Assembly: GCA_963702305.1 (NCBI GenBank)
Contig: CAVPBX010000006.1
Span: 62,001 to 126,000, forward strand
From: PALSA-693 sp963702305
Lineage (GTDB): Bacteria; Actinomycetota; Acidimicrobiia; Acidimicrobiales; Palsa-688
Direction: 5' to 3'
DNA: 64,000 bases
Part shown: in pieces, positions 16,003 through 23,487 of the stretch
Layout: each line of letters starts with the position of its first letter
How positions within the stretch are numbered: the stretch's first letter is position 1
Translations under genes and position numbers: made by a program
Notes under the pieces: model-generated
Told to the model about the DNA's origin: nothing
Databases searched by the model: none
Seen by the model: only the letters and a program-made list of their open reading frames with translations

Positions 16003-17244
16003 CTAGAGGGGTAGGTCGCCGGTGGCGGTGCGGGTACTGCCGTGATCGCGGTAGGCGTTGATGGCGTTGCGGGCGATGGTCATCTGATGGACCTCGTCGG
16101 CGCCGTCCGCGAACCGGCTCCAACGGGCCTGCTGGAGCATGCCCGCCAGCGGGGTGTCGGTGGAATAGCCGAGCGCGCCATGCACCTGGATAGCCCGATC
16201 GACGATCCGCCACAACGAATTGGCCACGAAATGCTTGGCCATCGACACCTCGGTCTTGAACGGCAAACCGTTCTCCAGCCGGTACGCCGCATGCAGCACC
16301 ATCAACTTGGCCTGATACAACTCCATGGTCGAATCGGCGATCAGCCACTGGATGCCCTGCTTATCGGCCAGCAACGACCCATGCGCAAAACGGTGCAACG
16401 ACCGGTCCACCATCATGTCCAGGGCCGTCTCGCACTGGGCGATCCACCGCATGCAATGCGCCAACCGGGCCGGACCCAACCGGGCCTGACCCAACAGATG
16501 CCCCTGCCCCCGCCCGCCCAGCAGATTGCCCGCCGGCACCCGCAGATCGCAGATACGGATCTCGCAATGATTGTGGCTGCCGGCCATGGTCTCCACGTCG
16601 CGGACGATCTCCCAGCCCGCCGACGGCAAATCCACCACAAACGCGCTGTTGGCGGCCTGCGGCACCTCCGGATCGTCCTCGGTGCGGGCGATCAAGATCG
16701 CGAAATCGGCCCGCCGAGCCCCGCTGATAAACCACTTGTGCCCATTCACCACCCAATCATCGCCATCCCGTACCGCCCGGGTCTGGATCAACGTCGGATC
16801 CGACCCCGCCACCTCCGGCTCGGTCATGGCAAAACACGACCGAGCCGTCCCCTCACACAACGGCCGCAAATACTTCTCGTTCTGCTCCGCAGTGCCCCAG
16901 TGCAACAACGTGTGCTGGTTACCCTCATCGGGCGCCTGACAGTTCAACACGAACGGCCCCAACGACGCCCTCGCCGCCTCCGCCGACACCGCCGCCATCG
17001 CCGTCGGACCCAACCCCATCCCACCCCACTCGGGCGGCATATGCGGCAACCACAACCCCCACTCCCGCGCCTGCTCGCGCAACCGCACAATCATCTCCAC
17101 CATGGCCCGCCGGTCCTGACCGCGGTCACCGGTGCCCGCCTCTCGCAACGCCAACTCCGCCGGCGCCACCACGCCGGTGACGAACTCCCGCACCCGCAAC
17201 CGGACCTGCTCAACCTCCGGAGAAAAAGTGAAATCGATGGCCAT
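16003..17244 (-). CDS. Acyl-CoA dehydrogenase family protein
   Basis: 413 residues of the flavin acyl-CoA dehydrogenase fold. The FAD/substrate region AMTEPEVAGSDPTLIQTRAVRDGDDW..NGHKWFISGA and the C-terminal QVHGALGYSTDTPLAGMLQQAR...EVHQMTIAR are typical; residues about 1-130 form the helical N-terminal domain. It oxidises an acyl-CoA to the enoyl-CoA. The start ATG 17244 lies 7 bp after the stop of the acetoacetyl-CoA synthetase gene, so the two form an operon. Its base composition looks lower in GC than its neighbours (one 60-nt stretch at 16261-16320 is 58% GC) and it uses different codons, a possible sign of transfer. Confidence 0.92.
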   Translation of the reverse strand: MAIDFTFSPEVEQVRLRVREFVTGVVAPAELALREAGTGDRGQDRRAMVEMIVRLREQAREWGLWLPHMPPEWGGMGLGPTAMAAVSAEAARASLGPFVLNCQAPDEGNQHTLLHWGTAEQNEKYLRPLCEGTARSCFAMTEPEVAGSDPTLIQTRAVRDGDDWVVNGHKWFISGARRADFAILIARTEDDPEVPQAANSAFVVDLPSAGWEIVRDVETMAGSHNHCEIRICDLRVPAGNLLGGRGQGHLLGQARLGPARLAHCMRWIAQCETALDMMVDRSLHRFAHGSLLADKQGIQWLIADSTMELYQAKLMVLHAAYRLENGLPFKTEVSMAKHFVANSLWRIVDRAIQVHGALGYSTDTPLAGMLQQARWSRFADGADEVHQMTIARNAINAYRDHGSTRTATGDLPL

Positions 17245-17251
17245 GGTTGGG

Positions 17252-19246
17252 TCAGTCCGTTCTGCTCGGGCGGGCCCGGTCGCGGGCCAGCGTGGCAAAG
17301 AGGTCCAAGCTGTCGGGGTTGGCAACCGACGCCAGCGTCAGCGCCTCCGCCACCGGGACGCCCCCCAGGATCCGCTTGATCGGGACTTCCAGTTTCTTGC
17401 CCGACAGCGTCCGGGGGATGGCGTCGACCAGGACGATGCGATCCGGCACGTGCCGGGGCGACAGCTCGCGACGCAGGGCGGTGCGGAGGCGGTTGACGAG
17501 GTCGTCGCCGGCGCCGTCGCCGTGGGGCGCGGGACCGGCCTGGACCACGAACAACCACAGCTCGCCCGGACCTCCGCCCGCATCGTCGAGATGCACGACG
17601 AGACTGTCCGCGACCTCGTCGGAGCCCTCCACCACGGAGTAGAACTCGGCGGTTCCCATGCGCACCCCGCCCCGATTGAGGGTGCCGTCCGAGCGCCCGG
17701 TGATGATGCACGTGCCCCGGTCGGTGATGGTGGCCCGGTCGCCGTGGGCCCACACGCCGGGAAACCGCTCGAAGTACGCGGCCCGGTAGCGGCTGCCGTC
17801 GGCGTCCCCCCAGAAGCCCACCGGCATGGATGGCAGCGGCGCCGTCAGCACCAGCTCCCCCTCCTCGCCGATCACCGGCTTGCCGTCGTCGTCGAAGACT
17901 TCCACGGCCGCGCCCAGGCAACGGCAGGAGATCTCGCCGGCCCACACCGGATGGAGGGGGCTACCCCCTACGAACCCGGTGCACACGTCCGTGCCGCCGC
18001 TAAATGACGCCAGCAGGATGTCACCGCCGACCTCGCGGTACACCCAGTCGGTGGCCGCCGCCGGCAACGGCGACCCGGTCGATCCGAGGGTCCGCAGGGC
18101 CGCCAGGTCGTGGTCGGCGGCGGGGTGCAGACCGGACTTCAGGTTGGCGACGAGATAGCCGGCGCCGACGCCGCCGCAGGTGGTCCCGGTGGCCGCCATC
18201 AGCGCCCACAGGGAGTCCGGCCCCGGCCACGAGGGGTCGCCATCGAAGGTGACCACCGTGGCGCCGACCACCAGGCCCGAAACGCAGAAGTTCCACATCA
18301 TCCATCCGGTCGTGGTGTACCAGAAGAACCGGTCCCCCGGTCCGAGGTCGAAGTGCCAGCCCAGGGCCTTGGCGTGTTCCAACAGGATGCCGCCGTGCCC
18401 GTGGACGATGGGCTTGGGCCGCCCGGTGGTGCCTGAGGAGTACAGCACGTACAGCGGATGGTGGAATCCCACCGGCTCGAACTGCATCGGGCCGGTCCGG
18501 GCTGTGAACTCCTCCCACCCGGTCCAGCCCGGCGGCGGGGGAGCGTCCGGGTGGAGGTAACCGAGCCACACGCTCCGGGTGAGGGTCGGCAGGCCGGCCC
18601 GGACCGCCTCGTTTTCGGCGGCGCGCTCGATGGGGCGCGTGCCGTAGCGGTACCCGTCCACCACCAGGAGGACCACAGGGTCCACCTGGGCCAACCGGTC
18701 GAGCACTCCGGTCACCCCCATCTCCGGGGAGCAGCAGGTCCACACTGCCCCCAGGCTGGCGGTGGCCAGCAGGGCGGCCAGGGTCTCGGGGATGTTGGGC
18801 AGGTAGCCGGCGACCCGGTCGCCAGGGGTCACGCCCGCCGCCACCAGCCCGACCCGGATCCGGGCGGTCAGATCGGTCAACTCGGCCCAGGTCAGGTCCC
18901 GGTCCGGCCGGGTCTGGGATCGACCCAGCACCGCCGGGGTGGCCGGACCCCCGGGCGGGGGTTGCAGCGCCCGTTCGGCGTAGTTGAGCCGGCCGCCACC
19001 AAACCAGCGGGCCCCCGCGACCTCGCCGTCCACCCGAGCCAGGTCGAACTGCGGTTCGGAATGCCAGGAGACCGCGAACTCGTCGGCCACGGACCGCCAG
19101 AACGCCCCGGCGCTGTCGGCCGCCACGGACCAGTCCCAGGCCGCCTGGTAGGTCGCCAGCCCCCGGCGGGCGAGGTAGCCGGCGAGGCGGGACCGGGACC
19201 GCCGATCCTCGGTGGGAGCCCAGCTGGGACTGGGGTGGGGGGCCAT
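17252..19246 (-). CDS. Acetoacetyl-CoA synthetase
   Basis: 664 residues, matching acetoacetate-CoA ligases (about 650-680). These AMP-forming enzymes activate acetoacetate for ketone-body and fatty-acid metabolism. The N-terminal FWRSVADEF and GARWFGGGRLNYAER, the AMP-binding P-loop YSSGTTGRPKPIVHGHGG, the family-specific TTTGWMMWNFCVSGL, and the C-terminal GRSDGTLNRGGVRMGTAEFY and SGKKLEVPIKRIL with the adenylation Lys are all present. The start ATG 19246 is chosen because similarity begins with the MAPHPSPSWAPTEDRR region; an upstream in-frame extension would run through the 6C RNA. It is followed by the acyl-CoA dehydrogenase. Confidence 0.92.
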   Translation of the reverse strand: MAPHPSPSWAPTEDRRSRSRLAGYLARRGLATYQAAWDWSVAADSAGAFWRSVADEFAVSWHSEPQFDLARVDGEVAGARWFGGGRLNYAERALQPPPGGPATPAVLGRSQTRPDRDLTWAELTDLTARIRVGLVAAGVTPGDRVAGYLPNIPETLAALLATASLGAVWTCCSPEMGVTGVLDRLAQVDPVVLLVVDGYRYGTRPIERAAENEAVRAGLPTLTRSVWLGYLHPDAPPPPGWTGWEEFTARTGPMQFEPVGFHHPLYVLYSSGTTGRPKPIVHGHGGILLEHAKALGWHFDLGPGDRFFWYTTTGWMMWNFCVSGLVVGATVVTFDGDPSWPGPDSLWALMAATGTTCGGVGAGYLVANLKSGLHPAADHDLAALRTLGSTGSPLPAAATDWVYREVGGDILLASFSGGTDVCTGFVGGSPLHPVWAGEISCRCLGAAVEVFDDDGKPVIGEEGELVLTAPLPSMPVGFWGDADGSRYRAAYFERFPGVWAHGDRATITDRGTCIITGRSDGTLNRGGVRMGTAEFYSVVEGSDEVADSLVVHLDDAGGGPGELWLFVVQAGPAPHGDGAGDDLVNRLRTALRRELSPRHVPDRIVLVDAIPRTLSGKKLEVPIKRILGGVPVAEALTLASVANPDSLDLFATLARDRARPSRTD

Positions 19247-19322
19247 GGCTGGTATTCGATCAGTTCCGGCCGGGCCCCAACCACTCCATCGGTGGTTGAG
19301 ATACGTATGTGACGAATGTCTC

Positions 19323-19352
19323 TTGACCCGATAGTGAAAGTTGGCGCATAAT
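19323..19352 (+). promoter_or_regulatory. Promoter of the 6C RNA
   Basis: TTGACC (19323-19328), an 18-bp spacer and CATAAT (19347-19352) form a strong sigma-70-type promoter pointing at the small RNA, with a start expected near 19358-19360. Confidence 0.75.
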
Positions 19353-19353
19353 G

Positions 19354-19434
19354 GTGAGTGCTCGGGTCGATATCCCCCCTTCGTCCCTTGAGCTTCACGA
19401 AGGACCGGCACCCCCCCGCCGGTCCTTCGTCGCG
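19354..19434 (+). ncRNA. 6C small RNA
   Basis: Two consecutive stem-loops each expose a run of six or more cytosines, the definition of the actinobacterial 6C RNA motif. Stem 1 pairs GCTCGGG (19360-19366; possibly extended by GTGAG just upstream) with CCCTTGAGC (19385-19393), with a loop holding CCCCCC at 19374-19379. Stem 2 is a perfect 13-bp hairpin, ACGAAGGACCGGC (19397-19409) and GCCGGTCCTTCGT (19418-19430), with loop ACCCCCCC, and probably acts as the terminator. A strong promoter lies directly upstream. In mycobacteria the homologous RNA (B11) acts in trans through its C-rich loops on G-rich mRNA sites. Confidence 0.85.
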
Positions 19435-19513
19435 TCCGGCGACACGTCAGGGTCCGCGGCTCCGCGGCCCCGCCCCTCGGCTGCCGCCTCAGGGCCGCCG
19501 GCCCCGTCGCTCA

Positions 19514-19575
19514 CGTTCGGGCCGAGGCGGCCCGTCCCTCCCCCCGGGGGGCACGCGGCCAGCCTCGCCCGAACG
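19514..19575 (+). other. Long imperfect stem-loop upstream of the malic enzyme gene
   Basis: CGTTCGGGCCGAGGCGGCC (19514-19532) pairs with GGCCAGCCTCGCCCGAACG (19557-19575) through 18 base pairs with two single-base bulges. The loop holds the palindrome CCCCCCGGGGGG (19540-19551). Apart from this, I see nothing else but low-complexity GC sequence between the 6C RNA and the malic enzyme promoter. It may be a terminator, processing site or chance structure of GC-rich DNA. Confidence 0.5.
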
Positions 19576-19655
19576 CCCCCTCTGCCCTGCAGCGTAGGTG
19601 TCGGCCGTCACAGGGGCAAGCCCGTCCGGGATCGTCGTCAGGGGTGAGTGCTCAG

Positions 19656-19667
19656 TATCCTCCCAAC
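19656..19667 (+). promoter_or_regulatory. Leaderless promoter -10 of the malic enzyme gene
   Basis: TATCCT at 19656-19661 is followed by six bases and ATG 19668, which favours this ATG over the GTG at 19644. Confidence 0.5.
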
Positions 19668-21065
19668 ATGGCCACGCCCCTCGCTGCCTTCTCGTTGCGC
19701 CTGCGCGCCCGCATCCCCAATCAACCCGGCGTGCTCGGTCAACTGGCCACCGCCATCGGGTCCGCCGGCGGCAGCCTGGTCGGGATCGAGATCGTGGCCA
19801 CTGACGGCGCCACCGTGACCCGGGACGTCGTCGTGTACTGCTCCTCGGAGGGGCACGCAGCCGATGTCGCGGCCGCCGCCCGGGCTGTCGCCGGCATCGA
19901 CATCCTCGAGGTCGAGGACCGGACGTTCGCCATCCACGAGCGAGGAAAGCTGACGATCGACGCCAAACGCCCGCTCCGGGACCGCGACGACCTGGCCATG
20001 GCCTACACCCCGGGCGTCGCCCGGGTGTGCATGACGATTGCCGAGGACCGTCGGCTGGTGCACCGCTACACCATGAAGGCCAACACGGTGGCGGTCGTCA
20101 CGGACGGGACCGCGGTGCTCGGCCTCGGCGACATCGGGCCCGAGGCGGCTCTGCCGGTCATGGAAGGCAAGGCCGTGCTCTTCAAGGAGTTCGGCGGCGT
20201 GGACGCGGTCCCGGTCTGCCTTCGGGTGGCCTCGCCCGAAGAGCTGATCGAGACCGTGCAGCGCCTGGAGCCGGTGTTCGGCGGCATCAACCTCGAGGAC
20301 ATTGCCGCCCCCCACTGCTTCGAGGTGGAGCGCCGTCTGGCGGAGACGTTGTCGATTCCCGTCTTCCACGACGATCAGCACGGAACCGCGGTGGTGGTGC
20401 TGGCCGCGCTGCGCAACGCCTGCAAGTTGGTCGGCAAGCGGCTCCCGGACCTTCGCGTCGTGCTCTCCGGGGCCGGGGCGGCGGGCGTGGCCATCACCAG
20501 GATCCTGATGCAAGCCGGCGCCCACGACATCGTGGTGGCCGACCGCAAGGGCGCCATCCACAAGGGACGCGAGGCCCTGGACCCGTCGAAACAGTGGCTG
20601 GCCGATCACGCCAATCCCGAGGGGCGGTCCGGTTCGTTGCCGGACGTGCTGCGCGGGGCGGACGTGTTCATCGGGGTGAGCGCGCCGGGTTTGCTGCACC
20701 GCAGCGACCTGGAAACGATGGCCGATCGCAGCATCGTCTTCGCGCTGGCCAATCCGGTGCCGGAAGTCCTCCCCGAGGAGGCCGAAGGCGTCGTCGCCGT
20801 CATGGCTACCGGGCGCAGCGACTACCCCAACCAGATCAACAACGTGCTGTGCTTCCCCGGCATCTTCCGCGGCGCGCTCGATTCGGGCGCGACCAAGATC
20901 ACCGAGAACATGAAGCTGGCTGCGGCCGAGGCCATCGCCGCGGCCGTCCCGCCGGACCAGTTGCGCGTCGACGAGATCGTGCCCAGCGTGTTCACTCCCG
21001 GCGTCGCAGAGGCGGTCGCCGCGGCCGTGGGCGAGGCGGCACGCAGCGACGGGGTGACCCGCTGA
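19668..21065 (+). CDS. NAD-dependent malic enzyme with N-terminal ACT domain
   Basis: 465 residues. Malic enzyme decarboxylates malate to pyruvate with NAD(P)H formation. An ACT-type regulatory domain occupies residues about 5-80 (RIPNQPGVLGQLATAIGSAGGSLVGIEIV), suggesting control by a small ligand such as an amino acid. The catalytic part has AYTPGVARVC, the Lys-containing VLFKEFGGVDA, the metal-binding GGINLEDIAAP, FHDDQHGTA and the nucleotide-binding GAGAAGVAITRIL, ending with NNVLCFPGIFRGALD. Lengths and motifs are normal for the bacterial short malic enzymes. The start at 19668 is supported by the -10 spacing. Confidence 0.93.
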   Translation: MATPLAAFSLRLRARIPNQPGVLGQLATAIGSAGGSLVGIEIVATDGATVTRDVVVYCSSEGHAADVAAAARAVAGIDILEVEDRTFAIHERGKLTIDAKRPLRDRDDLAMAYTPGVARVCMTIAEDRRLVHRYTMKANTVAVVTDGTAVLGLGDIGPEAALPVMEGKAVLFKEFGGVDAVPVCLRVASPEELIETVQRLEPVFGGINLEDIAAPHCFEVERRLAETLSIPVFHDDQHGTAVVVLAALRNACKLVGKRLPDLRVVLSGAGAAGVAITRILMQAGAHDIVVADRKGAIHKGREALDPSKQWLADHANPEGRSGSLPDVLRGADVFIGVSAPGLLHRSDLETMADRSIVFALANPVPEVLPEEAEGVVAVMATGRSDYPNQINNVLCFPGIFRGALDSGATKITENMKLAAAEAIAAAVPPDQLRVDEIVPSVFTPGVAEAVAAAVGEAARSDGVTR

Positions 21066-21068
21066 CCA

Positions 21069-21554
21069 TCATGCGGCCAGCCGGCGCTCCAGGTTGCCCA
21101 TGGCCCGCCGGAACAACCGGGGGAGGACCGCCCCCATGAGCGGCGTGGCCCGGCGGACGGGACCGCGCGGGTCCATGGCAAGGGTCCACTGCACCACGCT
21201 GCGGTCGCCTTCCGGCGTGAGCCGGTACTCCTCTGCGAAGGCCGTCGCAAACGGGACCGAGGCCTGGTCCACGCAGAAGGCCCACCGCGACGGGGCGTCC
21301 CAGGCCAGGATCCGCTCCCGGAAGCGCACGCCCAGCATCACCACCTCCCGCACCGCGCCGACACCGTGCGGCGGCGGCGAAAGGTAGCGCCCTTGATGGG
21401 AGAACCCGGGGAACCATGAGCCCCATCCGGCCGGATCCTCGCTGACGGCGGCGAAGATCGCCGCGGCCGGCCGATGCAGCACCTCGCGGCACACCTGCAC
21501 GACCGGGGCCTGCTCGAGGAAGTCGAGATCGACCGGGTGCAGTTCCGTTGGCAT
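21069..21554 (-). CDS. SRPBCC-superfamily protein
   Basis: 161 residues with the polyketide-cyclase/START-like pattern: an N-terminal strand then HRPAAAIFAAVSEDPAGWGSWFPGF, a central strand set (GVGAVREVVMLGVRFRERILAWD) and a long C-terminal amphipathic helix (MGAVLPRLFRRAMGNLERRL). These small proteins bind hydrophobic ligands or carry out cyclase or hydrolase reactions; nothing identifies the ligand. It converges on the malic enzyme gene with a 3-bp gap. A TACATT hexamer lies eight bases ahead of the ATG. Confidence 0.82.
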   Translation of the reverse strand: MPTELHPVDLDFLEQAPVVQVCREVLHRPAAAIFAAVSEDPAGWGSWFPGFSHQGRYLSPPPHGVGAVREVVMLGVRFRERILAWDAPSRWAFCVDQASVPFATAFAEEYRLTPEGDRSVVQWTLAMDPRGPVRRATPLMGAVLPRLFRRAMGNLERRLAA

Positions 21555-21620
21555 GGGCCGCCAATGTAGGTCCGGTCGCCTGTTCCCCAGCCACGCGGGA
21601 TGTGGAGGTCACAATGGGGG

Positions 21621-22655
21621 ATGCCGAGCCGTCGGGTGTCTCGCCACCGCCTCGAGCACCGCGGGCGGCTGTATGTGGGGTTGTTCGGCCTGGTGCTGGT
21701 GCTGGTGGCCGGCACGATCGGTTATCTGGCCTTCGGGCTGGGCTTCACCGACGCCCTGTTTCAGACCGTCATCACCGTCAGCACCGTCGGGTTCGGTGAA
21801 GCCCGGCCCTTCACCACCGGCGAGAAGTTCTTCACCATCGGGTTGATCCTCGTCGGGGTGGCCACCGCCGCCTACACCTTCGGCGTGGCGATCGACACTC
21901 TCGTCGAGGGGTATCTCGGCGGCACCTTCAGGAGGCGCAGGATGGAACGCCAGATCGAGGCCATGCAGGGCCACACCATCCTCTGTGGTTGGGGGCGGGT
22001 GGGTCAGGCCATCGCCAGGCGACTGGTGGCGTCGATGGCCGACGTCGTCGTCATCGACTCCTCGCCGGCGCGCGTGGCCACCGTCGACTCACCGTATGTG
22101 CAAGGGGACGCCACCGACGAAGCGGTGCTGCGCGCCGCCGGCATCGACCGAGCCCGGGTCCTGGTCACCGCGCTCAACACCGACGCCGACAACCTGTACG
22201 CCACCTTGACCGCCCGGTCCATGGGGCCGCATCTCTTCATCGTGTCCCGGGCGGCGTCGGAGTCGGCGGTGCCCAAGCTGCTGTATGCCGGCGCCGACCG
22301 GGTGGTCAACCCGCAGGACCTGGGTGGGGCCCGCATGGCGGCGTTTGCAGTCCAGCCGCATGTCGCCGAGTTTCTTGACGTGGTGATGCACGACGGCAGC
22401 ATGGAGTTCCGCCTCGAGGAGATCGAGGTCCCGGTGGACTCGCCGCTCGCGGGCGAGACCTTGCGCAGCGCCCGGGTGCACGACCGGACCGGCACCCTGG
22501 TCCTGGCCATGCGCGATCCCGGCAAGGAGTTTCGCACCAACCCCCCGCCGACGGCGGAGATCGTCGGCGGGGAGGTCCTCATCGTCATCGGGGATCCCGA
22601 GCAGGTCGGGGCCTTGCGGGCTTTGGCGCTGGGCCCCGGGCATCAGCCCGGGTGA
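21621..22655 (+). CDS. Potassium channel with RCK (TrkA-N) domain
   Basis: About 344 residues. Two transmembrane helices (VGLFGLVLVLVAGTIGYLAF and FFTIGLILVGVATAAYTFGV) flank a pore loop with the K+ selectivity filter TVGFGE, followed by a cytoplasmic Rossmann-like RCK/TrkA-N domain (HTILCGWGRVGQAIARRL, GDATDEAVLRAAGIDRARVLV) and a TrkA-C-like end. The layout is that of MthK-type two-helix channels gated by a cytosolic ligand. GGAGGT at 21604-21609 stands 11 bases before ATG 21621; an ATG seven codons earlier is also in frame. The stop lies 20 bp before the LexA box of imuA. Confidence 0.92.
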   Translation: MPSRRVSRHRLEHRGRLYVGLFGLVLVLVAGTIGYLAFGLGFTDALFQTVITVSTVGFGEARPFTTGEKFFTIGLILVGVATAAYTFGVAIDTLVEGYLGGTFRRRRMERQIEAMQGHTILCGWGRVGQAIARRLVASMADVVVIDSSPARVATVDSPYVQGDATDEAVLRAAGIDRARVLVTALNTDADNLYATLTARSMGPHLFIVSRAASESAVPKLLYAGADRVVNPQDLGGARMAAFAVQPHVAEFLDVVMHDGSMEFRLEEIEVPVDSPLAGETLRSARVHDRTGTLVLAMRDPGKEFRTNPPPTAEIVGGEVLIVIGDPEQVGALRALALGPGHQPG

Positions 22656-22676
22656 GGGTCGGTGCGCCGACGTCCA

Positions 22677-22692
22677 TCGAACACCTGTTCGC
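22677..22692 (+). promoter_or_regulatory. LexA (SOS) box of imuA-imuB
   Basis: TCGAACACCTGTTCGC matches the actinobacterial SOS box TCGAAC-N4-GTTCGA at all but the last base. It lies where the -35 region of the imuA promoter would be, so LexA should block transcription until DNA damage. Confidence 0.88.
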
Positions 22693-22711
22693 CTCCCGTG
22701 TCGTCCGGGGT

Positions 22712-22723
22712 TACAGTGGACGC
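22712..22723 (+). promoter_or_regulatory. Leaderless promoter -10 of imuA
   Basis: TACAGT at 22712-22717 is followed by six bases and GTG 22724. Confidence 0.5.
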
Positions 22724-23473
22724 GTGGAAGACGTCGCCTCGTTGCGCCTGGCCGCGGCCCGCAGCCGGCCCGTGGCCACCGCGGATACCCGCGTCCTCCG
22801 GATCCCCGGCTTGCCCGATGACTGCTTTCCCGAAGGTGGCATCCGCCGAGGGAGCACTCTACGGATCGGACCGGCGCCGGGTGGGGTGTCCCTGGCCCTG
22901 ACCCTGGCGGCGGCGGCCACCATGGAGGGGCAATGGGCGGCCGCGGTGGGCCTGCCCTCGCTGGGGTTGCTGGCGGCCGCCGAGTTCGGGGTCCGGCTCG
23001 AGCGCCTGGCTTTGGTGCCGGCCCCCGGCGAGCGGTGGGCGGCCGTGGCCGCGGCCCTGCTGGATGGGATGGACCTGCTCCTGCTGGGACCACCGGGCCG
23101 GGTGCGGCCCGCGGACGCCCGCCGGTTGGCCGCTCGAGCCCGCGAGCAGGCGACGGTGCTGGTGGTGCTCGAGCCTCCCGGGCTGCGGTGCTGGCCGGAG
23201 GCGACCGACCTGCACCTGTCCGTGGCCGGTGCCACATGGGAGGGGCTGGGAGTCGGCCACGGGCATCTGCAATCTCGCCGGGTGGAGGTGGTGGTGACCG
23301 GGCGGCGGGCGGCTGCCCGGGAGCGTCGCGCCGCCATGTGGTTGCCGGGCCCGCAGGGCGTCCCGGAGCCGGTGCTACCGGCTCCGCTGGTGGCCGGGGC
23401 CGACGCCTGCCCCGAAACCGGCCCGCCGTCTCGCACCGCGCTGACCCCTCTCACCGCGGCCCGGGTGGGCTAG
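22724..23473 (+). CDS. imuA: ImuA-type RecA-like accessory mutagenesis protein
   Basis: 249 residues, RecA/SulA-like, encoded directly before imuB under a LexA box. In mycobacteria ImuA' and ImuB recruit the error-prone polymerase DnaE2 for damage-induced mutagenesis. The protein shows the RecA-like core (IPGLPDDCFPEGGIRRGSTLRIG, VSLALTLAAAATMEG, LVPAPGERWAAVAAALLDGMDLLLLGPP) but the P-loop GPAPGGVS lacks the GKT/S ending, so ATP binding is doubtful, as in known ImuA proteins. GTG 22724 is preferred to the in-frame GTG at 22652 because the SOS box and -10 lie between them. The stop is 14 bp before imuB. Confidence 0.82.
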   Translation: MEDVASLRLAAARSRPVATADTRVLRIPGLPDDCFPEGGIRRGSTLRIGPAPGGVSLALTLAAAATMEGQWAAAVGLPSLGLLAAAEFGVRLERLALVPAPGERWAAVAAALLDGMDLLLLGPPGRVRPADARRLAARAREQATVLVVLEPPGLRCWPEATDLHLSVAGATWEGLGVGHGHLQSRRVEVVVTGRRAAARERRAAMWLPGPQGVPEPVLPAPLVAGADACPETGPPSRTALTPLTAARVG

Positions 23474-23487
23474 CCGGCGGGACGACG

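Noticed and set aside
22652..22723. GTG 22652 as imuA start coupled to the K+ channel stop
   Set aside because: The LexA box and the -10 lie between this codon and GTG 22724, and the extra residues have no family similarity.
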